Assembly (NCBI RefSeq): GCF_038006205.1
Contig: NZ_JBBOUU010000001.1
Coordinates: 1,056,001 to 1,120,000 of the forward strand
DNA: 64,000 nt
Reading direction: 5' to 3'
Source: Solibacillus sp. FSL R7-0668
GTDB lineage: Bacteria; Bacillota; Bacilli; Bacillales_A; Planococcaceae
Within the stretch, counting starts at the first letter, position 1. Each line of letters begins with the position of its first letter. Below are positions 57,039 to 64,000 of the stretch, piece by piece. A program made the position numbers and the translations under genes. Below the pieces are notes generated by a model that was not told the DNA's origin, did no database searches, and worked only from the letters and a program-made list of their open reading frames with translations.

Positions 57039-58148
57039 ATGAACATTCTTGTAACAGGTGCAAAAGGATTTATCGGTAAAAATCTAATTGCAGAACTTAA
57101 AAACTGCGGCATCAATCAAATCTTTGAATATTCAAGAGATAGCGATCCGAAAATTCTCGAAACCTATGTAGAAGAATGTGACTTTGTATTTCATTTAGCA
57201 GGGGTAAACAGACCTCAACATGAACATGAATTTATGGAAGGAAACTATGAATTCACTTTACAGTTAATCGAATTACTAAAGAAGAGCCATAAGACCCCCC
57301 CTATTGTAACAACTTCATCTATCCAAGCGGAATTAGATAATCCGTATGGAAACAGTAAAAAGGCAATGGAAGATTTGGTATTTCAATATCAAGAGGAAAC
57401 AGGGGCAAACGTTTATGTTTATCGACTCCCAAATGTGTTTGGTAAATGGAGTAAGCCCAACTATAACAGTGTAGTTGCCACTTTTTGTTATAACATTGCA
57501 AGAGATTTAGATATTCAAGTACACAATCCGGATGCCGAGTTGAATCTCTGTTATATCGATGATGTTTTAGAAGAAATGTTACAAGCATTAGGCGGGGTTC
57601 CAACAGTACAAGGGAATTACTGTGTTATACCGACTATGTACACTATTCAACTTGGAGCATTGGCTAATCTAATAATAAGCTTCAAGGATAGTCGAACGAA
57701 TTTAAGCATTGTGAATATGGATGATCCGCTCACAAAAAAGTTGTATAGTACGTATTTAAGTTTTTTACCGGTAGATCAATTTTCTTATGATTTAAAGATG
57801 AATCTTGACAACCGTGGTTCATTTACTGAATTTATTCGAACACCTAATAGAGGTCAAGTTTCAGTTAATGTGTCTAAGCCAGGCGTTACAAAAGGCAATC
57901 ATTGGCACCATACGAAAAATGAAAAGTTTTTAGTGGTGAGCGGTGAAGGGTTAATACGATTTAGGAAGTTAGATGCTGATGACATTATTGAATACAGAGT
58001 GAGTGGAGAAAAGCTGCAGGTCGTTGATATTCCCACTGGCTATACACATTCCATTGTGAATGTAGGAGAAACAGATCTTGTGACAGTAATGTGGGTCAAT
58101 GAATGCTTCGACCCAGTAAAGCCAGACACGTACTATTTGGAGGTATAA
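57039..58148 (+). CDS. capF: CapF (FnlB), bifunctional reductase with cupin domain
   Basis: Second enzyme of UDP-L-FucNAc synthesis. It has 369 residues, the same size as S. aureus CapF. The N-terminal SDR domain has ILVTGAKGFIGKNLI, FHLAGVNRP and the Tyr-Lys pair in NPYGNSKKAMEDL. The C-terminal cupin (from about residue 255) carries the metal ligands in GNHWHHTKNEKFLVVSG and epimerises C3, while the SDR part reduces C4. It has a GGTGGAG ribosome site; capG follows three bases later. Confidence 0.94.
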   Translation: MNILVTGAKGFIGKNLIAELKNCGINQIFEYSRDSDPKILETYVEECDFVFHLAGVNRPQHEHEFMEGNYEFTLQLIELLKKSHKTPPIVTTSSIQAELDNPYGNSKKAMEDLVFQYQEETGANVYVYRLPNVFGKWSKPNYNSVVATFCYNIARDLDIQVHNPDAELNLCYIDDVLEEMLQALGGVPTVQGNYCVIPTMYTIQLGALANLIISFKDSRTNLSIVNMDDPLTKKLYSTYLSFLPVDQFSYDLKMNLDNRGSFTEFIRTPNRGQVSVNVSKPGVTKGNHWHHTKNEKFLVVSGEGLIRFRKLDADDIIEYRVSGEKLQVVDIPTGYTHSIVNVGETDLVTVMWVNECFDPVKPDTYYLEV

Positions 58149-58151
58149 ATC

Positions 58152-59282
58152 TTGAAGAAACTAAAAGTGATGACAGTAGTAGGGACTAGACCAGAAATTA
58201 TTCGTTTGTCTGCCGTAATCAATAAGTTAGAACAGTCTAATGTAATTGAGCATACACTTGTCCATACCGGGCAAAATTATGATTATGAATTAAATGAAGT
58301 GTTCTTTCAAGATTTCGATTTAAAAAAGCCAGATTTTTTCTTAAATGCGGCTACTGGGACTGCAACTGAAACAATAGGCAATATTTTAAGCAAAATAGAT
58401 CCCGTATTAGAAGAAGTACAGCCAGACGCATTTTTAGTATTAGGTGACACGAATAGCTGTTTATGCGCAATTGCTGCGAAACGAAAGCAAATCCCAATTT
58501 TTCATATGGAGGCCGGAAATCGCTGCTTCGATCAGCGTGTACCAGAAGAATCGAATCGCAAAATTGTCGATCATATTTCAGATGTGAACTTAACTTATAG
58601 TGATATCGCAAGAGAGTATCTGCTACGGGAAGGTTTCCCAGCGGATCGAATTATTAAAACAGGAAGTCCAATGTTTGAAGTACTTCATTCGAAAAAAGCG
58701 GATATTGAAATATCCGATGTCCTCCAAAGACTAGCGCTTGAGGATGGGAAGTATTTTGTTGTTTCTGCACACCGTGAAGAAAATATCAATTCAAATCGAA
58801 ATTTTCTTCATTTAGTTGAAAGCTTGAATGCTATTGCAGAAAAATACCAACTCCCGGTCATTGTAAGTACACATCCTCGTACACTGAAAATGCTAGAAGC
58901 AAAAGGAATCGTATTTAACCCGCTAGTAAAAATCATGAAGCCTTTAGGATTTAACGACTATGTAAAACTGCAGCTAAAATCAAAAGCGGTCCTAAGTGAT
59001 AGCGGCACAATAAGTGAGGAGTCCTCGATTCTTGGATTCAAAGCCCTTAATATCCGCCAAGCGCATGAACGACCAGAAGCGATGGAAGAGGTCGCGGTGA
59101 TGATGGTCGGGCTTGAAAAGGAAAGAATATTACAAGGGTTAGATATATTAGAAACACAGGATACAGACACATTAAGACTTGTGGGGGATTATGGGATGCC
59201 GAATGTTTCAGATAAAGTGTTACGAATTATTGTGTCGTACACAGATTATGTAAATCGGGTAGTGTGGGGAGTCGTTCAGTGA
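58152..59282 (+). CDS. capG: CapG (FnlC), UDP-L-TalNAc/FucNAc 2-epimerase
   Basis: Last enzyme of UDP-L-FucNAc synthesis, a 376-residue member of the UDP-GlcNAc 2-epimerase (WecB) fold. MTVVGTRPEIIRLSAVI, HTGQNYDYELNEVFF, MEAGNRCFDQRVPEESNR, SAHREENI and SDSGTISEESSILG are conserved. TTG at 58152 has GGAGG inside the capF end. The stop overlaps the next gene's ATG. With CapE and CapF the route from UDP-GlcNAc is complete. Confidence 0.94.
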   Translation: MKKLKVMTVVGTRPEIIRLSAVINKLEQSNVIEHTLVHTGQNYDYELNEVFFQDFDLKKPDFFLNAATGTATETIGNILSKIDPVLEEVQPDAFLVLGDTNSCLCAIAAKRKQIPIFHMEAGNRCFDQRVPEESNRKIVDHISDVNLTYSDIAREYLLREGFPADRIIKTGSPMFEVLHSKKADIEISDVLQRLALEDGKYFVVSAHREENINSNRNFLHLVESLNAIAEKYQLPVIVSTHPRTLKMLEAKGIVFNPLVKIMKPLGFNDYVKLQLKSKAVLSDSGTISEESSILGFKALNIRQAHERPEAMEEVAVMMVGLEKERILQGLDILETQDTDTLRLVGDYGMPNVSDKVLRIIVSYTDYVNRVVWGVVQ

Positions 59283-60394
59283 TGAGATTAAAAGGCGAAA
59301 AATTAAAGATTTTATTAATATCCCCTCTACCTCCTCCTGCTGGGGGTATTGCCACTTGGACTAAATTATTTATAAACTCTGAAATCGCAAAAGAACATAA
59401 TGTGGATCTTATAAATAGTGCAATTAAAGGCAAAAGAATAAATAAACTTGAGAAAAAATTTATAGTTGATGAAATCAAGAGAGTTGCATCAATCTATTTA
59501 AAAGTAAGAAAGTTTCTTAAGGATGATTATGATATTGTTCATATTAATTGTGCTGGCTCAACTTTAGGAATGATAAGAGATTATGTTTGTGCAAAAAAGG
59601 CAAAAAAAACAACAGCAAAAGTTGTGTTTCATTTCCATTGCGATACAAAATTTATGATTAAAGGGAAATTTCCCGAATTTATATTTCGAAAAATTTGTCA
59701 TAAAGCAGACCAGATTCTTTGTCTAAATCAGAGTTCTCAAGAATATATAAAATATAAGACCACAAAAGAAAGTATAAAAATCCCTAATTTTATAGACTTC
59801 GATAATAGAAAATTTATTCGAGAAGAGATTTCAAGTCAAATTACAAACATTATTTTTGTTGGTCATGTTATGAAGTCTAAAGGTTGTGCTGATATTATTT
59901 CTATAGCAGAAAAACTACCGGATATAAACTTCAAATTAATTGGTAAAGTAGCAGAGGAATTTAAAATGTTGCCAAAATTGAAGAACATCCAATATTGTGG
60001 AGAAATTTCAAAAGAAGAGGTCTTGAATAATATGCAATCAGCGGATCTATTGTTATTTCCAACTTATACAGAGGGTTTTCCCAATGTTGTTCTTGAAGCT
60101 ATGGCTTGTGGACTCCCAATTATTACAACACCAGTCGGAGCGATTCCCGAAATGTTAGAGGATAAGGGTGGAGTTCTTGTTGATGTTGGAGATATAAATG
60201 GCTATATTACTGCAATAAATACTTTACAAGATAAAAAATTAAGAATAAGCATGTCGTTATGGAATCAAGAAAAAGTATTTAAATCATATACTACCAAAAT
60301 AGCTATGGAAACTATTTTTTCGGAATACGCTAAAATATCAAGAAATCAGATAAATAATTATTATAAAGAACAGCCTATGAACCTTAAAATATAG
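59282..60394 (+). CDS. Family 4 glycosyltransferase
   Basis: GT-B transferase of 370 residues. ILLISPLPPPAGGIATWT opens the acceptor half. The donor half shows IIFVGHVMKSKGCADI, FPTYTEGFPNVVLEAMACG and PVGAIPEML, with the E-x7-E catalytic motif. ATG at 59282 overlaps the capG stop and follows GGGGAG; the longer frame from 59264 is less likely. From here base composition turns clearly more AT-rich than in capEFG, suggesting a strain-specific, exchanged part of the locus. Sugar specificity is unknown. Confidence 0.88.
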   Translation: MRLKGEKLKILLISPLPPPAGGIATWTKLFINSEIAKEHNVDLINSAIKGKRINKLEKKFIVDEIKRVASIYLKVRKFLKDDYDIVHINCAGSTLGMIRDYVCAKKAKKTTAKVVFHFHCDTKFMIKGKFPEFIFRKICHKADQILCLNQSSQEYIKYKTTKESIKIPNFIDFDNRKFIREEISSQITNIIFVGHVMKSKGCADIISIAEKLPDINFKLIGKVAEEFKMLPKLKNIQYCGEISKEEVLNNMQSADLLLFPTYTEGFPNVVLEAMACGLPIITTPVGAIPEMLEDKGGVLVDVGDINGYITAINTLQDKKLRISMSLWNQEKVFKSYTTKIAMETIFSEYAKISRNQINNYYKEQPMNLKI

Positions 60395-60423
60395 AAATGA
60401 TGCAGTAAGAATGGAGTAAATTT

Positions 60424-61782
60424 ATGAAAAAACTATATAATTCAAACAATAAAAATATAATCATTCTAATTGTTGGACTTTCAATATGTTGGCTTATCTA
60501 TTGTTACATTTTTAAAACCTTTAACTATACTTTTGGAATTGTTTTTTCATTTTTTTATATATTATTCTTTTTTTATCTAAATCCTGAAAAAAAGTATTAT
60601 GTAATCTTATTTACTTTACCATTTGCTAGTATTTTTAAGATAGGTAGTGGTCTACCGTCATCTATTGTTTTGCTATATATATTATATATTATTCAAGTTC
60701 TTCTTCAAAAGAACACAAAAATAAAAACAATCGATTACTTATTTTTTGTATTAATTGCTTTACTTCAATTTATAAGTATGTCCATATATCAAGGCAGTTA
60801 TTCAAATTTACTTTCTTTTATTCTAAATATTCTTTTTATGAAAGTTTGTATTTATAATTTCATTCAATTAAATAATAAGCAAACAGTTTTATATAACAGT
60901 GTTTATATTTATAGTGTTGCAATGTGTTTGACTATTGTGTCAGCTGATATTTTTCCGGAAATACCATATATAGTTATGTGGGAAAAACAAACTTTATTAA
61001 TGAGTATTAATAGATTTTCTGGGCTCAATGCAGATCCAAATTACTATAGTCAGTTAGTATTAGTGGCAATATGTTTACTTATTGGATCATTGTTGGCGAA
61101 ACAGAAAAAAACTAGATTGTTGGGACTGCTCTTAGGCGTGTTTTTAATAATAAATGGATTTAGAAGCATTTCAAAAAGCTATGCTCTCTCAATTATTGTT
61201 GTAATAGCCACTTCATTTTATTATTTTATTAATTCGATACAAAATAAGTCATATAATGATAGGTTAAAAAAAATACTCTTATCAATTGTTATTGTAAATG
61301 TAGGGATGATTTCATTAATATTCGTTATTCAAGAATTTGTTATTCCTATATTTGAGATGAGAACTGAAACGAATGATATTTTGACTGGAAGAGGGGATAT
61401 TTGGAAGGAATATATCAATTTAATGATATTAAAACCAGAAATTCTATCCATTGGCGTAGGTTTTGCCAATGATGCGAATATTTTAGGTAAAGAATTAGGT
61501 GTATATATGGCGCCTCATAATATTTATATAGAATTAATAATTGGATGTGGATTAGTAGGGATTATTCTACTACTTTTACTTTTCAGAGACTTATTCAAAC
61601 ATTTTAAATACACTATAAAATCACCTTATTTTATGTTTTTAGTAATATTTTTATTTACATCTTTTGGGCTATCACTTTCTAGTAATGATGCTTTTTTTAT
61701 TTTGATACCATTAATAATATTATTAAGAACTGGGGTTAATAGTAATGAAGAAACTAGCGATAATAACACCTACACTAGCTAA
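60424..61782 (+). CDS. Wzy-like O-antigen/capsule polymerase
   Basis: Very hydrophobic protein of 452 residues with about ten to twelve membrane segments and a loop containing NRFSGLNADPNYYSQ, then TGRGDIWKEYINL and MAPHNIYIELIIGCGLVG, all typical of Wzy/O-antigen ligase-type proteins. It probably links repeat units at the outer face of the membrane. Codons are strongly A/T-biased. The 3' end overlaps the next glycosyltransferase gene by 38 bases, an unusually long overlap for this locus. Confidence 0.85.
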   Translation: MKKLYNSNNKNIIILIVGLSICWLIYCYIFKTFNYTFGIVFSFFYILFFFYLNPEKKYYVILFTLPFASIFKIGSGLPSSIVLLYILYIIQVLLQKNTKIKTIDYLFFVLIALLQFISMSIYQGSYSNLLSFILNILFMKVCIYNFIQLNNKQTVLYNSVYIYSVAMCLTIVSADIFPEIPYIVMWEKQTLLMSINRFSGLNADPNYYSQLVLVAICLLIGSLLAKQKKTRLLGLLLGVFLIINGFRSISKSYALSIIVVIATSFYYFINSIQNKSYNDRLKKILLSIVIVNVGMISLIFVIQEFVIPIFEMRTETNDILTGRGDIWKEYINLMILKPEILSIGVGFANDANILGKELGVYMAPHNIYIELIIGCGLVGIILLLLLFRDLFKHFKYTIKSPYFMFLVIFLFTSFGLSLSSNDAFFILIPLIILLRTGVNSNEETSDNNTYTS

Positions 61783-62977
61783 TGGTGGAGCTGAAAGAAT
61801 TATTTCAACATTATCACAATCCGAAAAATTAAAAGAAATGTATGATCTAACAATCATTACTTTTGATAATGATGCCAATGATTATAAATTTGATTGTGAA
61901 GTTATCGATTTAAAAAAAATTTATTCAAAAGAATTAAATAGTATTAAGCCAATAAAATACCTAAACTATTTTAAAATTATTTATAAAATAAAAAAAGAAA
62001 TGAATTTTGATATAGTTCTAAGCTTTATGGAAAATATGGGGATCGTTAATGCAGCTACAAAAAGGAATGAAACCACACTTCATGCAGTAAGTAGTTATTT
62101 GTCGGGTCAATTTGAATATACAAGCAGTAAAAAAAAGAATATATATACTTTTATATTTAAAATGTTAATAAAAAAGTATTTCAATAAGCTTGATGGAATT
62201 TTAACGATTAGTCAAGAATCGTGTCAGGATTTAGTAGAAAACTTTAAAATAAAAGAAAATAAAACAGTCGTTTCCTACAATCCCTATGATATAAAAATGA
62301 TAAATAAGTTGTCAGGCGAACTAGAAAAGAGAAGTAATGGAAATTGTTTAAGAATTGTTACGATGGGATCTTTAATAGATCTTAAGGCGCAATGGAATTT
62401 ACTTAGGGCCTTTAAAGAAATAGAGACTAAATTTAAGGATGTAGAATTACTTATTATAGGAAGGGGCGAAAATGAAAATTACTTAAAAGAAATGACGAGT
62501 TATTACCATTTAAATCATAAAGTTAAATTTATTGGGTATGTCACTAATCCTTTTGAATATCTGAAAAACTCCGATATTTACGTTTTAACTTCTATTAGAG
62601 AAGGCTTACCTAATGCTTTAATTGAAGCTATGGCTTGTGGTTTACCAGTGATAGCTACTGATTGTTCTTCAGGACCTAGGGAAATAATTGCTCCTTCTAC
62701 TGAATTTAAAATAAAAACTACTAAACTCGAAATAGCTGCGAATGGCATCTTGATTCCGATAAATAATGGAGTTAAGAAAAAAAATAGTGAGCCATTAGAT
62801 AGGCAAGAAAATATTTTAAAAAATGCCTTGCAAATCTTAATTGAAGATCGGCAATTAAGGGAAAAGTACGCTCTAAAATCTGTTGAAAGAAGTTTAGATT
62901 TTGATGTGAAGACAATTATTCCAATTTGGTTAAATGCTTTAAACAAGTTCGATTATAATTCTAACAAATCCTTATAA
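61745..62977 (+). CDS. Family 4 glycosyltransferase
   Basis: GT-B transferase of 410 residues. KKLAIITPTLANGGAERII is the usual N-terminal start. The donor domain has IVTMGSLIDLKAQWNLLRAF, LLIIGRGENENYL, SIREGLPNALIEAMACGLP and ATDCSSGPREI. Its start lies 38 bases inside the polymerase gene, and I see only a weak ribosome site (TTAATAGTAATG context), so it may rely on translating ribosomes from upstream. Donor and acceptor are unknown. Confidence 0.87.
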   Translation: MKKLAIITPTLANGGAERIISTLSQSEKLKEMYDLTIITFDNDANDYKFDCEVIDLKKIYSKELNSIKPIKYLNYFKIIYKIKKEMNFDIVLSFMENMGIVNAATKRNETTLHAVSSYLSGQFEYTSSKKKNIYTFIFKMLIKKYFNKLDGILTISQESCQDLVENFKIKENKTVVSYNPYDIKMINKLSGELEKRSNGNCLRIVTMGSLIDLKAQWNLLRAFKEIETKFKDVELLIIGRGENENYLKEMTSYYHLNHKVKFIGYVTNPFEYLKNSDIYVLTSIREGLPNALIEAMACGLPVIATDCSSGPREIIAPSTEFKIKTTKLEIAANGILIPINNGVKKKNSEPLDRQENILKNALQILIEDRQLREKYALKSVERSLDFDVKTIIPIWLNALNKFDYNSNKSL

Positions 62978-63001
62978 GTAGAGTAGGGGAGAGTATAACA
63001 A

Positions 63002-63985
63002 ATGGAAACGATTTTAGTGAGCGTTCATTGTTTAACGTATAATCATGAAAAATATATAGCAGAGGCTATCGAAAGTTTTTTAATGCAAAAGACTAATTTT
63101 AAATTTGAAATATTAATACATGATGATGCCTCTACCGATAGGACAGCAGATATTATTAGAGAATATGAGTTACAATACCCAGATTTAATAAAGCCTATTT
63201 ATCAAACAGAGAATCAATATTCAAAAGGAGATTCATTTAATAGGGTAAATCTTATTAATTTAAATCGGGCAAAGGGAAAATATGTTGCCGTGTGTGAAGG
63301 TGATGACTACTGGATAGATCCGTATAAATTACAAAAGCAAGTGGATTTTATGGGAAAAAATCCAGATTATTGTTTGTGTGTTCATGGTGGTTATATCGTG
63401 TCTGCAGCAGAAAAAACCGTACAATTTTCCAATCGACCTTATAAAAAGAATAAAACTTTTACAGTGGAAGAGGTCATTGAGGGGGGTGGTGGATTGTTTT
63501 TAACAAATTCTATGCTATTCCTAAAAGAATATGCATTCGACAAACCCACATTTCTACAAAATGCTCCAGTAGGTGATTATCCCTATGCGATTAACCTATC
63601 ATTGCTAGGCAAAGTGTATTATATAGATGAATTTATGTCAGCTTACCGAGTGGGGCATAGTGGCTCTTGGTCAGCAACGGAATTTAATAATATAGAAAAT
63701 AAGAAGCGGCATTATATTGAAATTGAAAAAATGCTAGATAGCTTAAATAACTATACGGATTATCGATATACGGATGCTATTACTAGAACAAAATTAAAAA
63801 CACAATTCTCTTTTTTATTAGAGCAAAGAAATTATTCTGAAGTAAAAAAGGGTATTTACAAAGAATATTATTTAGCACTAAGTGTTAAAAGGAAATTAAT
63901 TATTTTTATGGATCAATATAGTCCGTTTATTTCTAATACTTTAAGAGGTGTTAAAAGGAGGTTAAATGGGTGGACCTCCATATAA
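63002..63985 (+). CDS. Family 2 glycosyltransferase
   Basis: GT-A transferase of 327 residues. ILVSVHCLTYNHEKYIAEAI opens the nucleotide-binding domain; EILIHDDASTDRTADII and YVAVCEGDDYWIDPYKLQ supply the DxD-like metal site, and the middle part has QVDFMGKNPDY. ATG at 63002 follows GTAGGGGAGAG. It ends 15 bases before the window edge, so the glycan locus very likely continues to the right. Confidence 0.88.
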   Translation: METILVSVHCLTYNHEKYIAEAIESFLMQKTNFKFEILIHDDASTDRTADIIREYELQYPDLIKPIYQTENQYSKGDSFNRVNLINLNRAKGKYVAVCEGDDYWIDPYKLQKQVDFMGKNPDYCLCVHGGYIVSAAEKTVQFSNRPYKKNKTFTVEEVIEGGGGLFLTNSMLFLKEYAFDKPTFLQNAPVGDYPYAINLSLLGKVYYIDEFMSAYRVGHSGSWSATEFNNIENKKRHYIEIEKMLDSLNNYTDYRYTDAITRTKLKTQFSFLLEQRNYSEVKKGIYKEYYLALSVKRKLIIFMDQYSPFISNTLRGVKRRLNGWTSI

Positions 63986-64000
63986 CAAAATTCAAAGTAT

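Noticed and set aside
45080-64000. Genomic island bounded by tRNA, integrase or insertion sequences
   Set aside because: No integrase, transposase, tRNA gene or terminal direct repeats were found within the window; the right border is out of view.

Overview
The window is about 64 kb of an AT-rich, low-GC Gram-positive (Firmicutes/Bacillales) chromosome. It has strong AGGAGG-type ribosome binding sites, many TTG and GTG starts, and the gene order of the proS-polC-nusA-infB-pnp to spoIIIE-recA-rny-ymdB region of Bacillus. It comes from an endospore former: dipicolinate synthase (dpaAB), a YmxH-type gene behind a sigma-K-like promoter, and SpoIIIE are all present. Several Bacillus subtilis neighbours are missing (ylxY, dapG, tepA, pbpX, spoVS), and codon and protein style recall Planococcaceae/Caryophanaceae such as Solibacillus or Lysinibacillus. 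The genus is an inference.

Layout. Bases 1-15574 hold information processing: proS (3' end), polC, the rimP-nusA-rnpM-ylxQ-infB-ylxP-rbfA operon, truB, ribF, rpsO and pnp. Bases 15707-25189 hold the zinc protease mlpA, an inserted minus-strand GntR/ABC-transporter operon (17098-19533), the sporulation set ymxH-dpaA-dpaB, the lysine/DAP genes asd-dapA, and rnjB. Bases 25283-33514 hold spoIIIE, a GntR regulator and the four-gene nucleoside ABC transporter nupNOPQ. Bases 33886-44710 hold ymfF-ymfH-ymfI (EF-P 5-aminopentanol modification), ymfJ, ymfK, ymfM/rodZ, pgsA, cinA, recA and rny.

From 45080 on, the window is a surface-glycan locus broken only by the conserved gene ymdB (48207-49004). Left of ymdB are a TupA-like ATP-grasp gene, a GT2 glycosyltransferase and a galE homologue with a damaged catalytic motif. 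To its right are a CpsB/CapC-type phosphatase, an LCP glycan ligase, galE, a CapD/PglF-type 4,6-dehydratase, a polyisoprenyl-phosphate sugar transferase, a WbuB-like glycosyltransferase, the complete CapE-CapF-CapG route to UDP-N-acetyl-L-fucosamine, two more GT4 enzymes, a Wzy-like polymerase and a final GT2. No flippase, chain-length regulator or tyrosine kinase lies inside the window, so the locus probably continues to the right. The last five kilobases are visibly more AT-rich than the housekeeping part, as is usual for exchanged glycan genes.

Non-coding signals that can be read include many intrinsic terminators, good sigma-A promoters (rimP leader, rpsO, asd, rnjB, the ymfC-type regulator, ymfK, recA, rny, ymdB), a LexA/DinR box at recA, palindromic operators at both GntR genes, and a sigma-K-like promoter at ymxH. 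The most unusual structure is a three-unit, 41-bp-period repeat between recA and rny (42778-42889), whose CGYAAATA boxes recur every 20-21 bp. A fourth, isolated copy lies at 48036-48065 before ymdB. No tRNA, rRNA, insertion sequence, prophage or CRISPR array was seen.
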